Assembly: GCA_047495785.1 (NCBI GenBank)
Contig: JBLDXI010000033.1
Coordinates: 558,001-622,000 of the forward strand
DNA: 64,000 bases
Direction of reading: 5' to 3'
Source: Lepidodermella squamata
Taxonomy: Eukaryota > Gastrotricha
In this document: positions 10,930 through 21,585 of the stretch, piece after piece
How the letters are laid out: the number at the start of each line of letters is the position of its first letter
How positions within the stretch are numbered: position 1 is the stretch's first letter
Program-made: the position numbers and the translations under genes
The notes under the pieces: model-generated
Seen by the model: the letters and a program-made list of their open reading frames with translations, nothing else
Told to the model about the DNA's origin: nothing
The model's database searches: none

Positions 10930-12667
10930 ATGGGGACTTTAATCCAGTTTCTAATATTGACAATTGTCTATATCAGTTCAATTCAAGCAAAGCCAAATGA
11001 ACTGGTCCTTTTAAATTTGATGCCGCAGCCAAATATTAACGCTCTAACTGCTTGCAGTGCGGCTGCTCAGCTTGTTGCAGACATGGCAAATACTCAGGAT
11101 AACTTACTACAAGATTACCGCATTCGAATGGTAGTGAAAGACGAAGGATCTGTTGCATCACGAGCACCGCTCAATTTCATCAACTTCCTTCGGGAATTCG
11201 AAGAAAATCGTGCGAATAACTCCTTCATCTCTCCTATTATTATCGGGACGTCAGTGGCATGCCAAAGTAAGACTTTAAGAGGATGTTTAACCTGTTTAAT
11301 CTTCAAAGTTATCAGGCGTTGCACTTACCGTGAAAGCGAATAATTTTATTGAATTCGCTGAGGGCTGTGCCGGCCCAGTGTTGATTGCCAAGCGTTCTTT
11401 GTACAGCCACCTTTACCGTGCTCAAGGTCCATACGAAAACATGGCGGCTTTAATTCCAGAGTTTGGAAGACGAGTTGGAAGCTGGAAACAAATGGCTATT
11501 TTCACGTTCTCTGGCAACTCTAATGACGATATTTTCGGGAAAATGCTTCAGGGCGCTTTTGCTCAGCAAAATATTGAGGTCCTGTTTTACGGAAGTGAAT
11601 CTGATGTTACGCCAGCTGTTATTGACGCAATCAAAGCCAGCGGATCTCGAATTATAGTCTCAGCGCATGGTCAAGCATGGCTCTACGTAAAGTTCCTCTG
11701 TCTGGCGTATAGCGCAGGAATGACAGCTCCATTCTACGTCTATATCGCCAACTTTTTCACTTACATTACCGCTGACGACCCAGCTCTGCCCTTAATTCCA
11801 GGCTGTACTCGTGAGATGGTCGCTGAGATGATGAAAGTGACCTTCTTCTTCGGTTTGGTTCAGAGCGCGTGGGAGAAATTCGGACCGACCCCATTTGGTT
11901 ACGATACTGATTGGTTTGAAGCTAACATGACTAAAAGATTGAATGGGACAAAAGTTTATGACATGGTACAGAGGCACATCTGCCATGATGCAACAATGGG
12001 AGCAATACTTGCTCTCAACAGGAGTGAAGCTATCCTTCAAACTCAGTACAATTCAAGTCTGAAAGATTTTATGGCGAAACCTGACTTGGTGAAACAAGTT
12101 GTTAACGCTAGTGCAGCTGAAACGGACTTTATCGGTCTTCGCGTTGGACGAATAAGATTCTCGGAAAGGCTCCTGATTGATAACGAAGATGTCTTAGTTG
12201 TTCAGCCAATAACAGGTGCTGTAAGAATGGTTTATAAAATAAGCCGTTTGGACAATAATTACCGGACTTTGACAGACCTGAGCACTTACAAGTTCAACCA
12301 GATGCAACGCCCAATTTGGTTTACTAAATCTGGCCAGCCACCCAAGGACATATCCAAAGTCTCTCGGTTAATTAATCGTTTCCCTCTTCCAGCATTTGTT
12401 GTTCTCGTTTCAACAGGAGCACTAATTCTTATCTTCCAAATCGTCAACTTCGGACGTCTCGCTTTCGATAAAAGAAATCATGACAGTTACATCTTTTTCT
12501 TTCATATCCCTTCAAATTTGTTGTTCGCTGTCGGTGTTATTTTTCTCGATGTGGGAGTTATACTGATCGGATTAAAAATTATTATCGGACTTAAATTCTA
12601 CTATCAACATACCTATTTCTGTAAAATCGTAGCGCGTAAATTGGAGAAAATAAGAGCTTCCTCTTAA
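10930..12667 (+). CDS. Class C GPCR copy B, truncated by inversion
   Basis: Exons 10930–11266 and 11316–12667 (49-nt intron, same phase 1 site as copies A and C) give 562 residues. Signal peptide (TLIQFLILTIVYISSIQA), the complete ANF-receptor-like ectodomain and the WFTKSGQPPKD junction are intact. TM1 (FVVLVSTGALILIFQI) and most of TM2 (LLFAVGVIFLDVGVIL) follow. At 12567 the reading frame leaves homology, adds about 34 unrelated residues and stops. The missing TM2–TM7 part lies just downstream in opposite orientation (13109–14004). As it stands the product would be an ectodomain with two membrane passes, unable to form a 7TM receptor. It could be a dead gene, a decoy or dimer partner, or an assembly error. 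Confidence 0.8.
12435..12567 (+). repeat. Left copy of a 133-bp inverted duplicate
   Basis: These 133 bases are identical, by letter comparison, to the reverse complement of 13872–14004. They encode the TM1–TM2 linker and TM2 of copy B. Homology stops abruptly at both ends. The two arms bound a 1,304-bp inverted segment. Confidence 0.95.
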
Positions 12668-13108
12668 GTGCCACAAAACTCATCTACGTGCCGAACATTT
12701 GATCATCAGTGGTTTTCCGGCTGTCCATTTTTCACGCTGATAAAAAAACACGGAACTTGAAACAAAGGAAAATTTGCTAAAATAGCAGACAACATCTATG
12801 AAAGAAATGCGGCGCCGGTCCCTAACCCAACCAATATTCTAACATTTTTTTTATTACAAACCTACATATGCACCGATCCCACGTTAACACGAATAAAATT
12901 GAGACATCCATTAGGAGGAAAGTAAGGAGAAGAAAGGTATATCATGTCGGGTGCTATGACAATGCTGTGAAATATGAACCGTTAATTGTTAATACATCAT
13001 TCGAGGTTGTAGAAACGTCGGGCCATAATGCGTTAACAATTTGGAGTGACATCGTTTCATAACTGAAAATGTCTCAAATTTTTAAAACAAAAAAAGGCAG
13101 CAGAGTTT
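12568..13108. other. Former downstream DNA of copy B, now inverted
   Basis: No gene is seen here. Because the segment 12568–13871 is flipped relative to the receptor gene, this stretch is the 3' flank of copy B in reverse orientation. The short open frames across it are by-products of that arrangement. Confidence 0.6.
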
Positions 13109-14004
13109 TTATCGAGATAACCGGCTGATTCTAGCTGAGCTTGATCTGACAGCAACTTTCAAATTTTGTTGTCTAATGATGGGCCAGCGATTCGTAATTA
13201 CAGGAAAAAATACGATGAAAAAGGTTGAATAGGAGTAAATCAACACGCCAGTTACAACTGCAATCAGCTGGTTGTATTCAGAACCTGATAGTAGGTAGAC
13301 TACAAGCGGTAGGGCAAAGTATATCGCTGATGCATTGACGATAGCGATTCGCAAAAGGTTGCATTCGTATTCATAAAAGTGAACAATTTCCAACTTAGTG
13401 CGACTGTCGTAGGCGAAGAAGCAACTAGCGAGCAACAAAAATGCATTCAGTCCCAAAAAAGCAGCCAGCCAAGGATACTCGTAAGCCGAGGTGCAAGCGT
13501 AATTCTGTATCGCAAAATAAGAGTCGAGGAACTCATCGAAGAAAACCGGAGAAATTATGAGCTTTCCTTCGAATGAATCAAGGGCGAAGATCCAGGCTAG
13601 GACTAGACCAGCTGTAGAAGCTGTGACTATGAGAGAGAACAAAATCTGCATGCGCTTTGACGTCGGTACTTTTCTCAGCATGTGAACACTGAAATCATTA
13701 GCATTGATTGAATCTCTTCGATTCTGAAACATCAAAGTTTTGAGAGATCGCATGACATCGCGAAGACCGAAGATTCTGGCAGTCAAAAATGAGTTACAAA
13801 CTGTCATTCCGATTGTGATAAACAAAGGCCTGATGACGCAAAGCTGGTTTAAAATGAACAGCTCGAGGAGTATCAGTATAACTCCCACATCGAGAAAAAT
13901 AACACCGACAGCGAACAACAAATTTGAAGGGATATGAAAGAAAAAGATGTAACTGTCATGATTTCTTTTATCGAAAGCGAGACGTCCGAAGTTGACGATT
14001 TGGA
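13109..14004 (-). pseudogene. Inverted TM2–TM7 half of class C GPCR copy B
   Basis: On the minus strand an open frame runs from the duplicate arm (13872–14004) to a stop at 13109. It holds TM2 onward: VIRPLFITIGMTVCNSF, RIFGLRDVMRSL, WLAAFLGLNAFLLLASCFFAYDSRTKLE, and the last helix ending near NRWPI. These match TM3–TM7 of copies A and C. It has no start codon or ectodomain of its own. At the shared 133-bp arm it is in frame with the copy B ectodomain, so it is the detached second half of that gene. No frameshift or stop interrupts it, so the break is recent, still reversible, or artefactual. Confidence 0.85.
13872..14004 (-). repeat. Right copy of the 133-bp inverted duplicate
   Basis: Reverse complement of 12435–12567 with no mismatch seen. 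It ends 12 bp before the ATG of copy C, so the breakpoint has replaced the immediate upstream region of that gene. Confidence 0.95.
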
Positions 14005-14016
14005 TCCGATAATAAA

Positions 14017-16412
14017 ATGTCGCTTATTCATCTGATTGCCATTTTCACTATAAATTGGGTGAAAGGCGAGAATCTCAGAACTAAAACAAACGAGATTGTC
14101 CTACTTAACCTGATGCCACGACCTAATTCCGCTGTCCCAACTGCTTGCAGTGCAGCTGCAAACATCGTAATTGACGCCACTAATGCACGAGCTGATGTGC
14201 TGCCAGATTACCATATTCGAATGGTAGTTAAGGATGAGGGTAGCGCAGCGATGAAAGCGCCGCAAAGTTTCGTTAACTTTTTATGGGAATCGGAAGAAAA
14301 TCAAGCGAGCAACAGCTACTTATCGCCAATCGTCATTGGAACTTCTTTGGGCTGTCAGAGTTAGTTACCAAAATTCTTCATTCCATTTCAAGCTTAATAC
14401 TAAGCATTCTTATCTTAGCTGTAGCTCTTGCGATCAAGATGAACAACTTCATTGAATTTGCAGAAGGATGTGCTGGCGCTAGTTTGATTGCAAGGCGTGC
14501 GTTGTACAATCACTTGTACAGGGCTCAAGGTCCCACCGAGAACGTGGCTACATTGATTCCAGCATTTGCAAACCGGCTTGGGCGTTGGAAGCAATTGGCA
14601 ATATTAACCTATTCGGGAAACATCAACGATGATCTGTTCGGTAAAAGCGTTCAAAATGCGATGAACCGGCAAAACATGGATACGCCATATTTTTTAAGCG
14701 AAAATGATATTACGCTAGAAACTGTGGAGGCTATTAAGAACAGCGGAGCACGAATTATTGCTTCGGTACACGGACAAACGTGGCTGTTCGTCAAACTGCT
14801 TTGTTTAGCCTACGAAGCTGGAATGACTGCACCCTATTTTGTATACTTCGGCAACCTTTTGACATACGTCACAGCTGAAGATGCAGCTCTGCCATTGACA
14901 CCTGGTTGTACTCGAAGCATCATCGCCGAGATGCTTAAAATTACATTCTTCTTCGGTTTGGTTCAGAGTGCTTGGGAGAAGTTCGGACCCACTCCTTTGG
15001 GCTACGACACAGATTGGTTCGAAGCAAATCTCGCCAAGGAGCTGAATGGAACAAAGGTAAATGATGTAGGTCAGAGGCACATTTGCCACGATGCAGCTAT
15101 GGGTACTGTGTTAGCCCTGAACCGCAGTGAATCCATTCTTCGAGATCGCTACAATTTGAGCTTGAAAGACTTTTCGACGCATCCTGAAATAATCCGGCAC
15201 GTTGTGAACGCTAGCGCAGCAGAAACCGATTTTATAGGGCTCCGCATCGGGAGAATTAAATATTCCGAGCGGTTACTAGTCGATACAGAAGATGTTTACC
15301 TAATTCAACAATACCTGGGATCTAATCGTTTGATCTTCAAAAGTGTGCGCCTAGATACTGATTATCGAACGATTTCAAATTTGAGCACTTATAAGATTGT
15401 GACATTACAACCTCCAGTTTGGTACACGAAATCGGGACAGCCTCCAAAAGATCTATCGAATTCGATTCGCTTATCAACTAAATATCCAATTTCGTCCTTC
15501 CTTGTCCTGATATTCCTTACGTTGGTAATCTTCATCGGGCAACTCGTTTCCTTCTTTAGACTCATGCGACAGAGAAACCGTGAGAGGTTCATTTTCTTCT
15601 TGGATATGCCGACAAATGTACTTTTCCTATTCGGATGCATGCTGCTCGACATCGGAGCTGTGATTGCATTGATGGAACTCACGTTTTTTCAGGACATTTT
15701 GTGCCCCATCAGACCGTTGCTGATTTCGATTGGCGTAACAGCTTGTAATGCAGTAATGATTGTTCGAATTTTCGGACTTCGAGACGTTATGCAATCCATC
15801 AAAGAAATGATGTTTCGAGGTGGCCGCAGTTCAATAACAGTTGACAATTTCAACCTTCGTTTGAAGCCAAGGTTTTTGAAATCTCAGCGACTGCAGTTCA
15901 TCTGCGCTTTAGTTATAACCGCCTCTGTAGCCGCTGCAGTTTTTGTTTGGACGCTCGCTGCTTCTCCATTCGAAATCATCTCCATAGTGTCACCTGTCTT
16001 GTTCAGTGAGAAACTTGATTCTTACTATGATACTCAGTACTACTTCTGCACATCTAACGATGAATTTTCATGGCTTGGCGCTGTCATCGCGTTGAATGCT
16101 TTCATTTTACTTGCGAGCTGCTTTTTCGCCTACGAAAGTCGCACCAGACTTGATATCGCGTATTTCTACGCCTTCGAATGTAAACTGCTGCTACTCGCAG
16201 TAATCAACGCCACTACGATGTTCTTCGCTTCGATGTTGATAGTTTACGCCCTCGGTAGGACAGAGTTCAGCCAAATGACAGCAGTCGTGGTTAGCGCACT
16301 GCTGTACTCTGCGTCTACTTTCCTGATCATGTTTTTCCCAGTTTGGTCAAATCGCTGGCCAGTTGCCAAGCAAAATAACTTGAAGATTGTCTGTGAACCT
16401 ACCAAAGCCTAA
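14017..16412 (+). CDS. Class C GPCR, GABA-B-receptor-like (copy C)
   Basis: Exons 14017–14359 and 14419–16412 with a 59-nt intron (GTTAGT…TTAG, phase 1) give about 778 residues. The domain order is as in copy A: signal peptide (SLIHLIAIFTINWVKG), ANF-receptor-like ectodomain (AEGCAGASLIARR, YRAQGP, FGPTPLGYDTDWFEAN), WYTKSGQPPKD junction, then seven membrane helices including RIFGLRDVMQSI and WLGAVIALNAFILLASCFFAYESRTRLD. No coiled-coil tail. It is intact, but its ATG lies 12 bp from the inversion breakpoint, so its 5' control region is now antisense copy B sequence. No acceptor-like site is visible just upstream, in contrast to most other genes here. Confidence 0.88.
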
Positions 16413-16799
16413 CCGTCTTTCGGGTTGAGAAAAGGCTTTGATTCCAGCATTATACAGTATAAAACCTGGATTTTGATATTGATTGCTATCAGCGTTCATT
16501 TGGTCGTAAAAACAAGGTTTATTGAGAATCGGTGAAACTTTATTTATCGAAAATGAAACAATTCAAAAAATAGCACAATCACAAACGATAAAGCCGATAA
16601 GCATGCTTACGAATCGCATTTTCTCGACACAGAAAAATCGGCAATGTTACGACGTTGAATGAGAGAAGATGATCATATTAGAAAGTAAAAAACACAAAAA
16701 GTCAAGAACCGCGAATTGGAGAAAAATTGCATGAATTCCAATATTTTTGAGACGACGCCAAGGCATTTAATCAAAAAAATCAGAAAATAACTCATCAAG
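16413..16799. other. Convergent intergenic region
   Basis: The 3' ends of copy C (plus) and LONP2 (minus) face each other here. AT-rich; no gene or repeat is seen. Confidence 0.5.
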
Positions 16800-19303
16800 T
16801 TACAAATGGCTGTTATTGAGCTGTAAAGCGTCGCCAAACGCTCGTGAAGGTTCGTCTAATATTTCAACTAACGCGGTTTCAACGCGTCGGACGAAAACAA
16901 GCCGCATAGTTTTACGAATCTCATCCGGAACTTCAGCCTCAACATCCGCCTGATTGCCAGCCGGCAAAATCACCGTGGCCACACCCTGTCGACGTGCTGC
17001 CGCTAATTTCTCACGAATACCCCCTACAGGTAGTACGTAGCCCCTAAGTGTTATCTCACCCGTGACTGCAACGTTCGATTTTGTTGGAGTCTGAGCGAAA
17101 AGTGATACAATAGCCGCTAAAAGGGCTAACCCGGCTGATGGGCCGTCTTTAGCAACGGCTCCCAGAGGTAAATGAACGTGAATATTAGTGGCTTGAGGGT
17201 CCATAGCTACTGCTTTAGTATTATAGCCAAGACGACTTTTGAACCAAGATAAAGCCAATAGGGCTGATTCTTTAATGACATCACCCAACTGCCCGGTTAG
17301 ATGAAGTTTCCCGTCGCCTGGCATCGCCGAGACCTCAACGTGCATCACCTCGCCGCCCATTGGAGTCCACGCTAGGCCGAGGCAGACACCGGGTAGATTC
17401 AGCCGCGATGCTGTTTCCATGCCATTTTTAAATCGAGGAGGTCCGAGAAGTGAAACCAGTTCGTCTACCTTAATAAGGAACCTGTAAAACAATATTCAAT
17501 ATAGGAATCAGATTTTTCAAAAAATATTTACGTGTGCCTTTCGGTAGATTCGCCGGGTAATTTCGCGCAAATGCGACGGCAAAGTGTCTCCAGAACTCGT
17601 TCCAACTGCCTAACCCCAGCTTCTCGAGTGTATGACGTCAAAATCAGCTTAATCGCTTCTTTTTCAATCTGAATTTCACCTGGCGATAGGCCATGGCGGG
17701 CTAGTTGTTTCGGCAGAAGGTAGCCCTCGAGAATTTTCTCCTTCTCCTCAGGCGTGTAACTCGGCACGTTGATAACTTCCATCCGATCTAACAATGCAGG
17801 GTGCGCATTCGAAACTGTATTAGCCGTTGTAATGAAGATAACTTGAGACAAATCGAACGGCAGGTTAAGGTAATGATCGACAAACGCCGAATTCTGCTCA
17901 GCATCTAGAACTTCGAGTAAAGCAGCGGCAGGGTCGCCGTGAATACCTGGCGTGGTTTTGTCGATTTCGTCCAATAGAATCAACGGGTTTTTCGAGCCAG
18001 CCGCCTTAACAGCGGCAAGAATTCGCCCTGGCATCGCGCCTACGTACGTCCTTCGATGGCCGCGAATATCTGCATGATCGCAGACACCACCGAGAGAAAT
18101 TCGTTGAAATTTACGACCCATTACCTCGGCCAAAGTTCGAGCTATTGAAGTTTTTCCAACCCCAGGCGGGCCGACTAAACACAAAATCGGACCTGTGCTG
18201 AATGGGGTCTCTTTACCGCGGCTTGTCAGAACCTTCCGAACAGCTAGAAACTCAACTAATCGCCGTTTAATTTCATCCAGACCATAGTGACGTTCATCCA
18301 ACAACCGTTTCGCTTCGTCTAGATCCAGCCGATCGTAGGTTGAGACATTCCACGGCAAATCGACGATGAAATCCAGGTAACTCCTCGTTATCGAATAATC
18401 AGGCATATGCGGTACCATTTTTCGCAGGCGGACGAGTTCTTTCGATGCAAATTCTCGAACGCTGTCTGGTAAATTTTCGATTTTCGCCTCAACCGCGTCC
18501 AATTCGTTCTTCTCATCCGAATCGTCATCGTCATTCATTTGCCGCTTTCTGGCCGATGCTTTAATCAATGCATCTAGAGCATCAGGTTTGGCAATAACGA
18601 CGTAATTATTTTTCGATTGATTCGCTTGAATCGGTAATCGCTTGACATTACTCGCAGATTTCGCCAATTGAACTTGTTTTTCAATTAGTGGAATCAAAAA
18701 TTTCAATCGGTCGAGAATTTCGACTTTAGATAGTAATGTTAGTTTGTCCTTTTCGCTCAAGGAAACGTATTGACAAGCAATATCGGCGAGTAAATTAGGC
18801 GGAAGTCCGCTGAGAGTTTGTTTGAATCGAGAAGCTTCCGTAGAATTTGTGCCAAAAGCCGTTGCTAAGTTATAGAGCAGGTCCCGCACAGTTTCAGAAG
18901 CTTGCACGACGTCTTTTGATGAGTAAACTTCAAGCTGAGGTTTCAAATCCGAGCAAAGTGGCTCCAGTTGCTCAATAGCGGCGACATAATACGGGTCTTC
19001 TTGAATTAGCCGATTTATTTTAACACGGCATAATCCGGTGACTAATAGGCTGTAAAAAGGTTTGGGCCAGTTAGTTCCAGTAACTTGAATGACACTTGCA
19101 GCTGTTCCATATTCATTGCGACTGCTTTTCGGAATAACAACGATGACACTTTGGCCTAACATCAAGTTAGCCACCAGGAATTTCGATTTCACCAAGTTGA
19201 TGAATTTTTCATTTGTGTCGGCAATTCTGATGGTAGAGCCGGGAATGAGGACGTCATTCACAAGAACAGCCGGTAATTCATCGGCAATTTTTGTAAGGGC
19301 CAT
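16800..19303 (-). CDS. LONP2: Lon protease homolog 2, peroxisomal
   Basis: ATP-dependent serine protease of the peroxisome matrix. Exons 19303–17532 and 17481–16800 (50-nt intron) encode 817 residues. Order: Lon N-terminal domain (LIPGSTIR, GTNWPKPFYSLLVTGLCR), AAA+ module with Walker A GPPGVGKTS near residue 375, GGVCDHADIRGHRRTYVGAMPGR and Walker B LILLDEIDK, then the protease domain with catalytic Ser in KDGPSAG and Lys in GGIREKLAAA. The C terminus is SHL, a recognised variant of the PTS1 peroxisome signal (human ends SKL). The ATG at 19303 is preferred over upstream in-frame codons because a CTTTCTAG acceptor ends 20 nt before it. It follows TMEM126 by only 65 nt on the same strand. Confidence 0.95.
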
Positions 19304-19323
19304 CTCATAATATTTTAATAACA

Positions 19324-19334
19324 CTAGAAAGAGA
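19324..19334 (-). promoter_or_regulatory. Acceptor before LONP2, likely trans-splice site
   Basis: On the minus strand CGTCTCTTTCTAG ends 20 nt before the LONP2 ATG, inside the 65-nt gap after the TMEM126 stop. There is no room for a normal upstream exon and promoter, so a spliced-leader acceptor is the simplest reading. Confidence 0.5.
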
Positions 19335-19368
19335 CGAAAATTGATAGGTATAGAAGGGTGATTTATCG

Positions 19369-20212
19369 TCAGTTCATTTCGTGGTGACTAGCGTTCATCT
19401 CATGTTGGGTATGGAAGTTTGCGGCTGAATGAAATTGACGCCTAGCAATACCAGCAGCCACGATTACATTGAATAGGAAAATGAAGAGCAGCCAGTCGCG
19501 ACGAACATGAAGCACCGATCGGACCAAATCAGTGCCATGAGGTAGACGTGTCAGCGGTGTGGTCGAGTACGTCAAATGCCTTCGAGCAGTGGCGATAGCG
19601 GCAAGGGGTGAACATATAATCGGATAAATAAAACCAGCGGCCAGCTGCAGCATAACAGATCGCGTTTGAATGCACGATAAGCAAGTAAAATTGCCAAGGG
19701 TAATCGGCTCATCAAAATATTTTGTGCGCACCGCAGTCAAGGCCCCAAGTGGAATGAAAGAAACACCTAAACGTTACCATAAATGACGCAAAAACACAAT
19801 AACCCACCAATCTTTAACCTGCATAATACATGAAGTTTGCTCGAGGTTTGATGAGCATAACTTTGCGGAAAGAGAATAAAACCGCACATCCTGAAACTGC
19901 AGCTGCCACAGCTAACAACTTTGTTCCATGAACGAGCAAAAAATTATCTACGCCAGGTTCTCGTCGAATGTGATTCACAATTCTAAAGAGAAGTAATCTT
20001 TAATCTCGAAAATAAAACAAACGTCATTTTATATACACGGCATAAGCCGATCGGCGATCTAGCGGCTTTGCATTAGGAGGAAGTTCCTCAGAGTCTTGTT
20101 TCTTGGAAGCTCGAAAAATAACAGCATCTTTGGTAAAAGACGGCGTGTCTTCAACGGCACTTGTACCAAACAATGAGTTAGCTTTCCTCCGTAACTTTTC
20201 CAATATATCCAT
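19369..20212 (-). CDS. TMEM126: TMEM126-like mitochondrial membrane protein
   Basis: Three exons: 20212–20037, 19982–19819 and 19766–19369, with introns of 54 and 52 nt; phases agree at both joins. About 245 residues. The central part (GVSFIPLGALTAVRTKYF, then LGNFTCLSCIQTRSVMLQLAAGFIYPI) aligns with the TMEM126A/B segment containing DCETCTITRSG and a following membrane helix. Other hydrophobic stretches are LLVHGTKLLAVAAAVSGCAVLFSF and DWLLFIFLFNVIVAAG. TMEM126 proteins help assemble and insert mitochondrial respiratory-chain subunits (complex I, COX1). Match from memory of the family; the N-terminal 60 residues look lineage-specific. It is the first gene of a tight pair with LONP2. Confidence 0.7.
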
Positions 20213-20628
20213 TTTTGCGAGCGCTAGTGAACAAAAATACAGTTGTTTCAGAAAGCAGTTACGACTAAGCTTTTTTAGGTAGAGCCAAGGTTAACAAGTT
20301 AGGGACAAAACTCTATGGTAGGTATGGGATAAATTTCAAGATTTGATATTGATAGGCGCTATGGAGGCCCTGGAAGAAAGGCACTCGGCTGCTTTGACAA
20401 TAAACCTCAGAACTCCGAAAAACCGATTCGAAGATTGAAAAGGTCTGTAAAATAGCACTAATTTTTATCTCACTTATAATAATTACGTTTTGCTATAAAT
20501 TATCGAAAATATAAATTTCGAGTATAAAAAATATTGCATTGGTTTTATTTGTTGTGCTGTTTTGACAAAATTGGGGGTTAGTAAATCAGCGTTCTCAGGG
20601 GCTGCTGAATGAGAAGAGTTGGCCCCTA
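20213..20628. other. Intergenic upstream of TMEM126
   Basis: Divergent region between the TMEM126/LONP2 pair and the MITE. AT-rich; no gene is seen. Confidence 0.5.
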
Positions 20629-20636
20629 TCGTTTTG

Positions 20637-21277
20637 GCCGTAAGGTATTCCGGGATAGCCCCAATGTATAGTATACATCGTGTATAGCGCGCACTTGTAT
20701 ACTATACAACCGTATACTATACAGCGTGTATACTATACATGTATACTATACAAGCTGCGGATGCGCGCGCGCACTTGTATACCATACAAGTACGTCAAAT
20801 TACGGCCGTTTTCAAACCTAAAATGCAGATCAAGTTGGTAGAAGCATGACCCCCTGCTTAACATTCGAATTTAGATAAATCGGTAGTTGCTCTAGGCTCT
20901 GTGAACAAGCGTTTAGCATTCAGCTTCGGGAAAATTAGGTATGAATTTTACAGCCAAATTGAATTGTGGCCAGACTGTGGAATGAGGGACATGTCTAGAA
21001 GAGTAATAATTTGATTGGCTCGAAAATAGTTGATTACAGAAGCTTTAAAAAGCTGTTTCTTGTGTTGAGTGCGCGTAGATTGTATAGAAGCGCGCTCAAG
21101 AAGTTGCAACTTGTATAGTATACATGTATGGTATACAAGCACCTAGTGCGCACTCCATGATTGTATAGTATACATGTATAGTATACACGCTGTATAGTAT
21201 ACGGTTGTATAGTATACAAGTGCGCGCTATACACGATGTATACTATACATTGGGGCTATCCCGGAATACCTTACGGC
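20637..21277. mobile_element. Foldback MITE with 117-bp perfect terminal inverted repeats
   Basis: Terminal inverted repeats at 20637–20753 and 21161–21277 are identical over 117 bp. They begin GCCGTAAGGTATTCCGGGAT and contain several copies of the palindrome-like TGTATAGTATACA. The element is flanked by an exact 8-bp target-site duplication TCGTTTTG (20629–20636 and 21278–21285). There is no transposase; internal DNA is unique AT-rich sequence plus a partial inner copy of the TIR motif. An 8-bp duplication suggests mobilisation by a hAT-type or similar transposase. Perfect arms imply recent insertion. Confidence 0.92.
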
Positions 21278-21585
21278 TCGTTTTGCGTGGGACCTGTACT
21301 CTGTTGTGCTACTTGCTACTTGCTAGTTGCTGGTTGCAAGTCGCGAGTTGCAGGGGTTTTCTTATCTGTTATCAATATCAATACACAATACATTTGAAAG
21401 AATGAAGATTAATCATTCATAACACTTTGGCGCACTCACTGACTGACTATCAGCGAGATTCATATTTTCCTCATAATAGACTGCCTTCTCCGAACTCTGA
21501 AAGCTCTTTATGATCCATGGCTAATAAGTATTTCGTATCATCTTCCTCCTTGCTTCTATAGATTTGTTATGAGTGGTGTGTTGCA

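Noticed and set aside
20660-21250. CRISPR-like or satellite array made of TGTATAGTATACA repeats
   Set aside because: The repeats occur only as mirrored halves of terminal inverted repeats with an 8-bp target duplication, so a MITE explains them.
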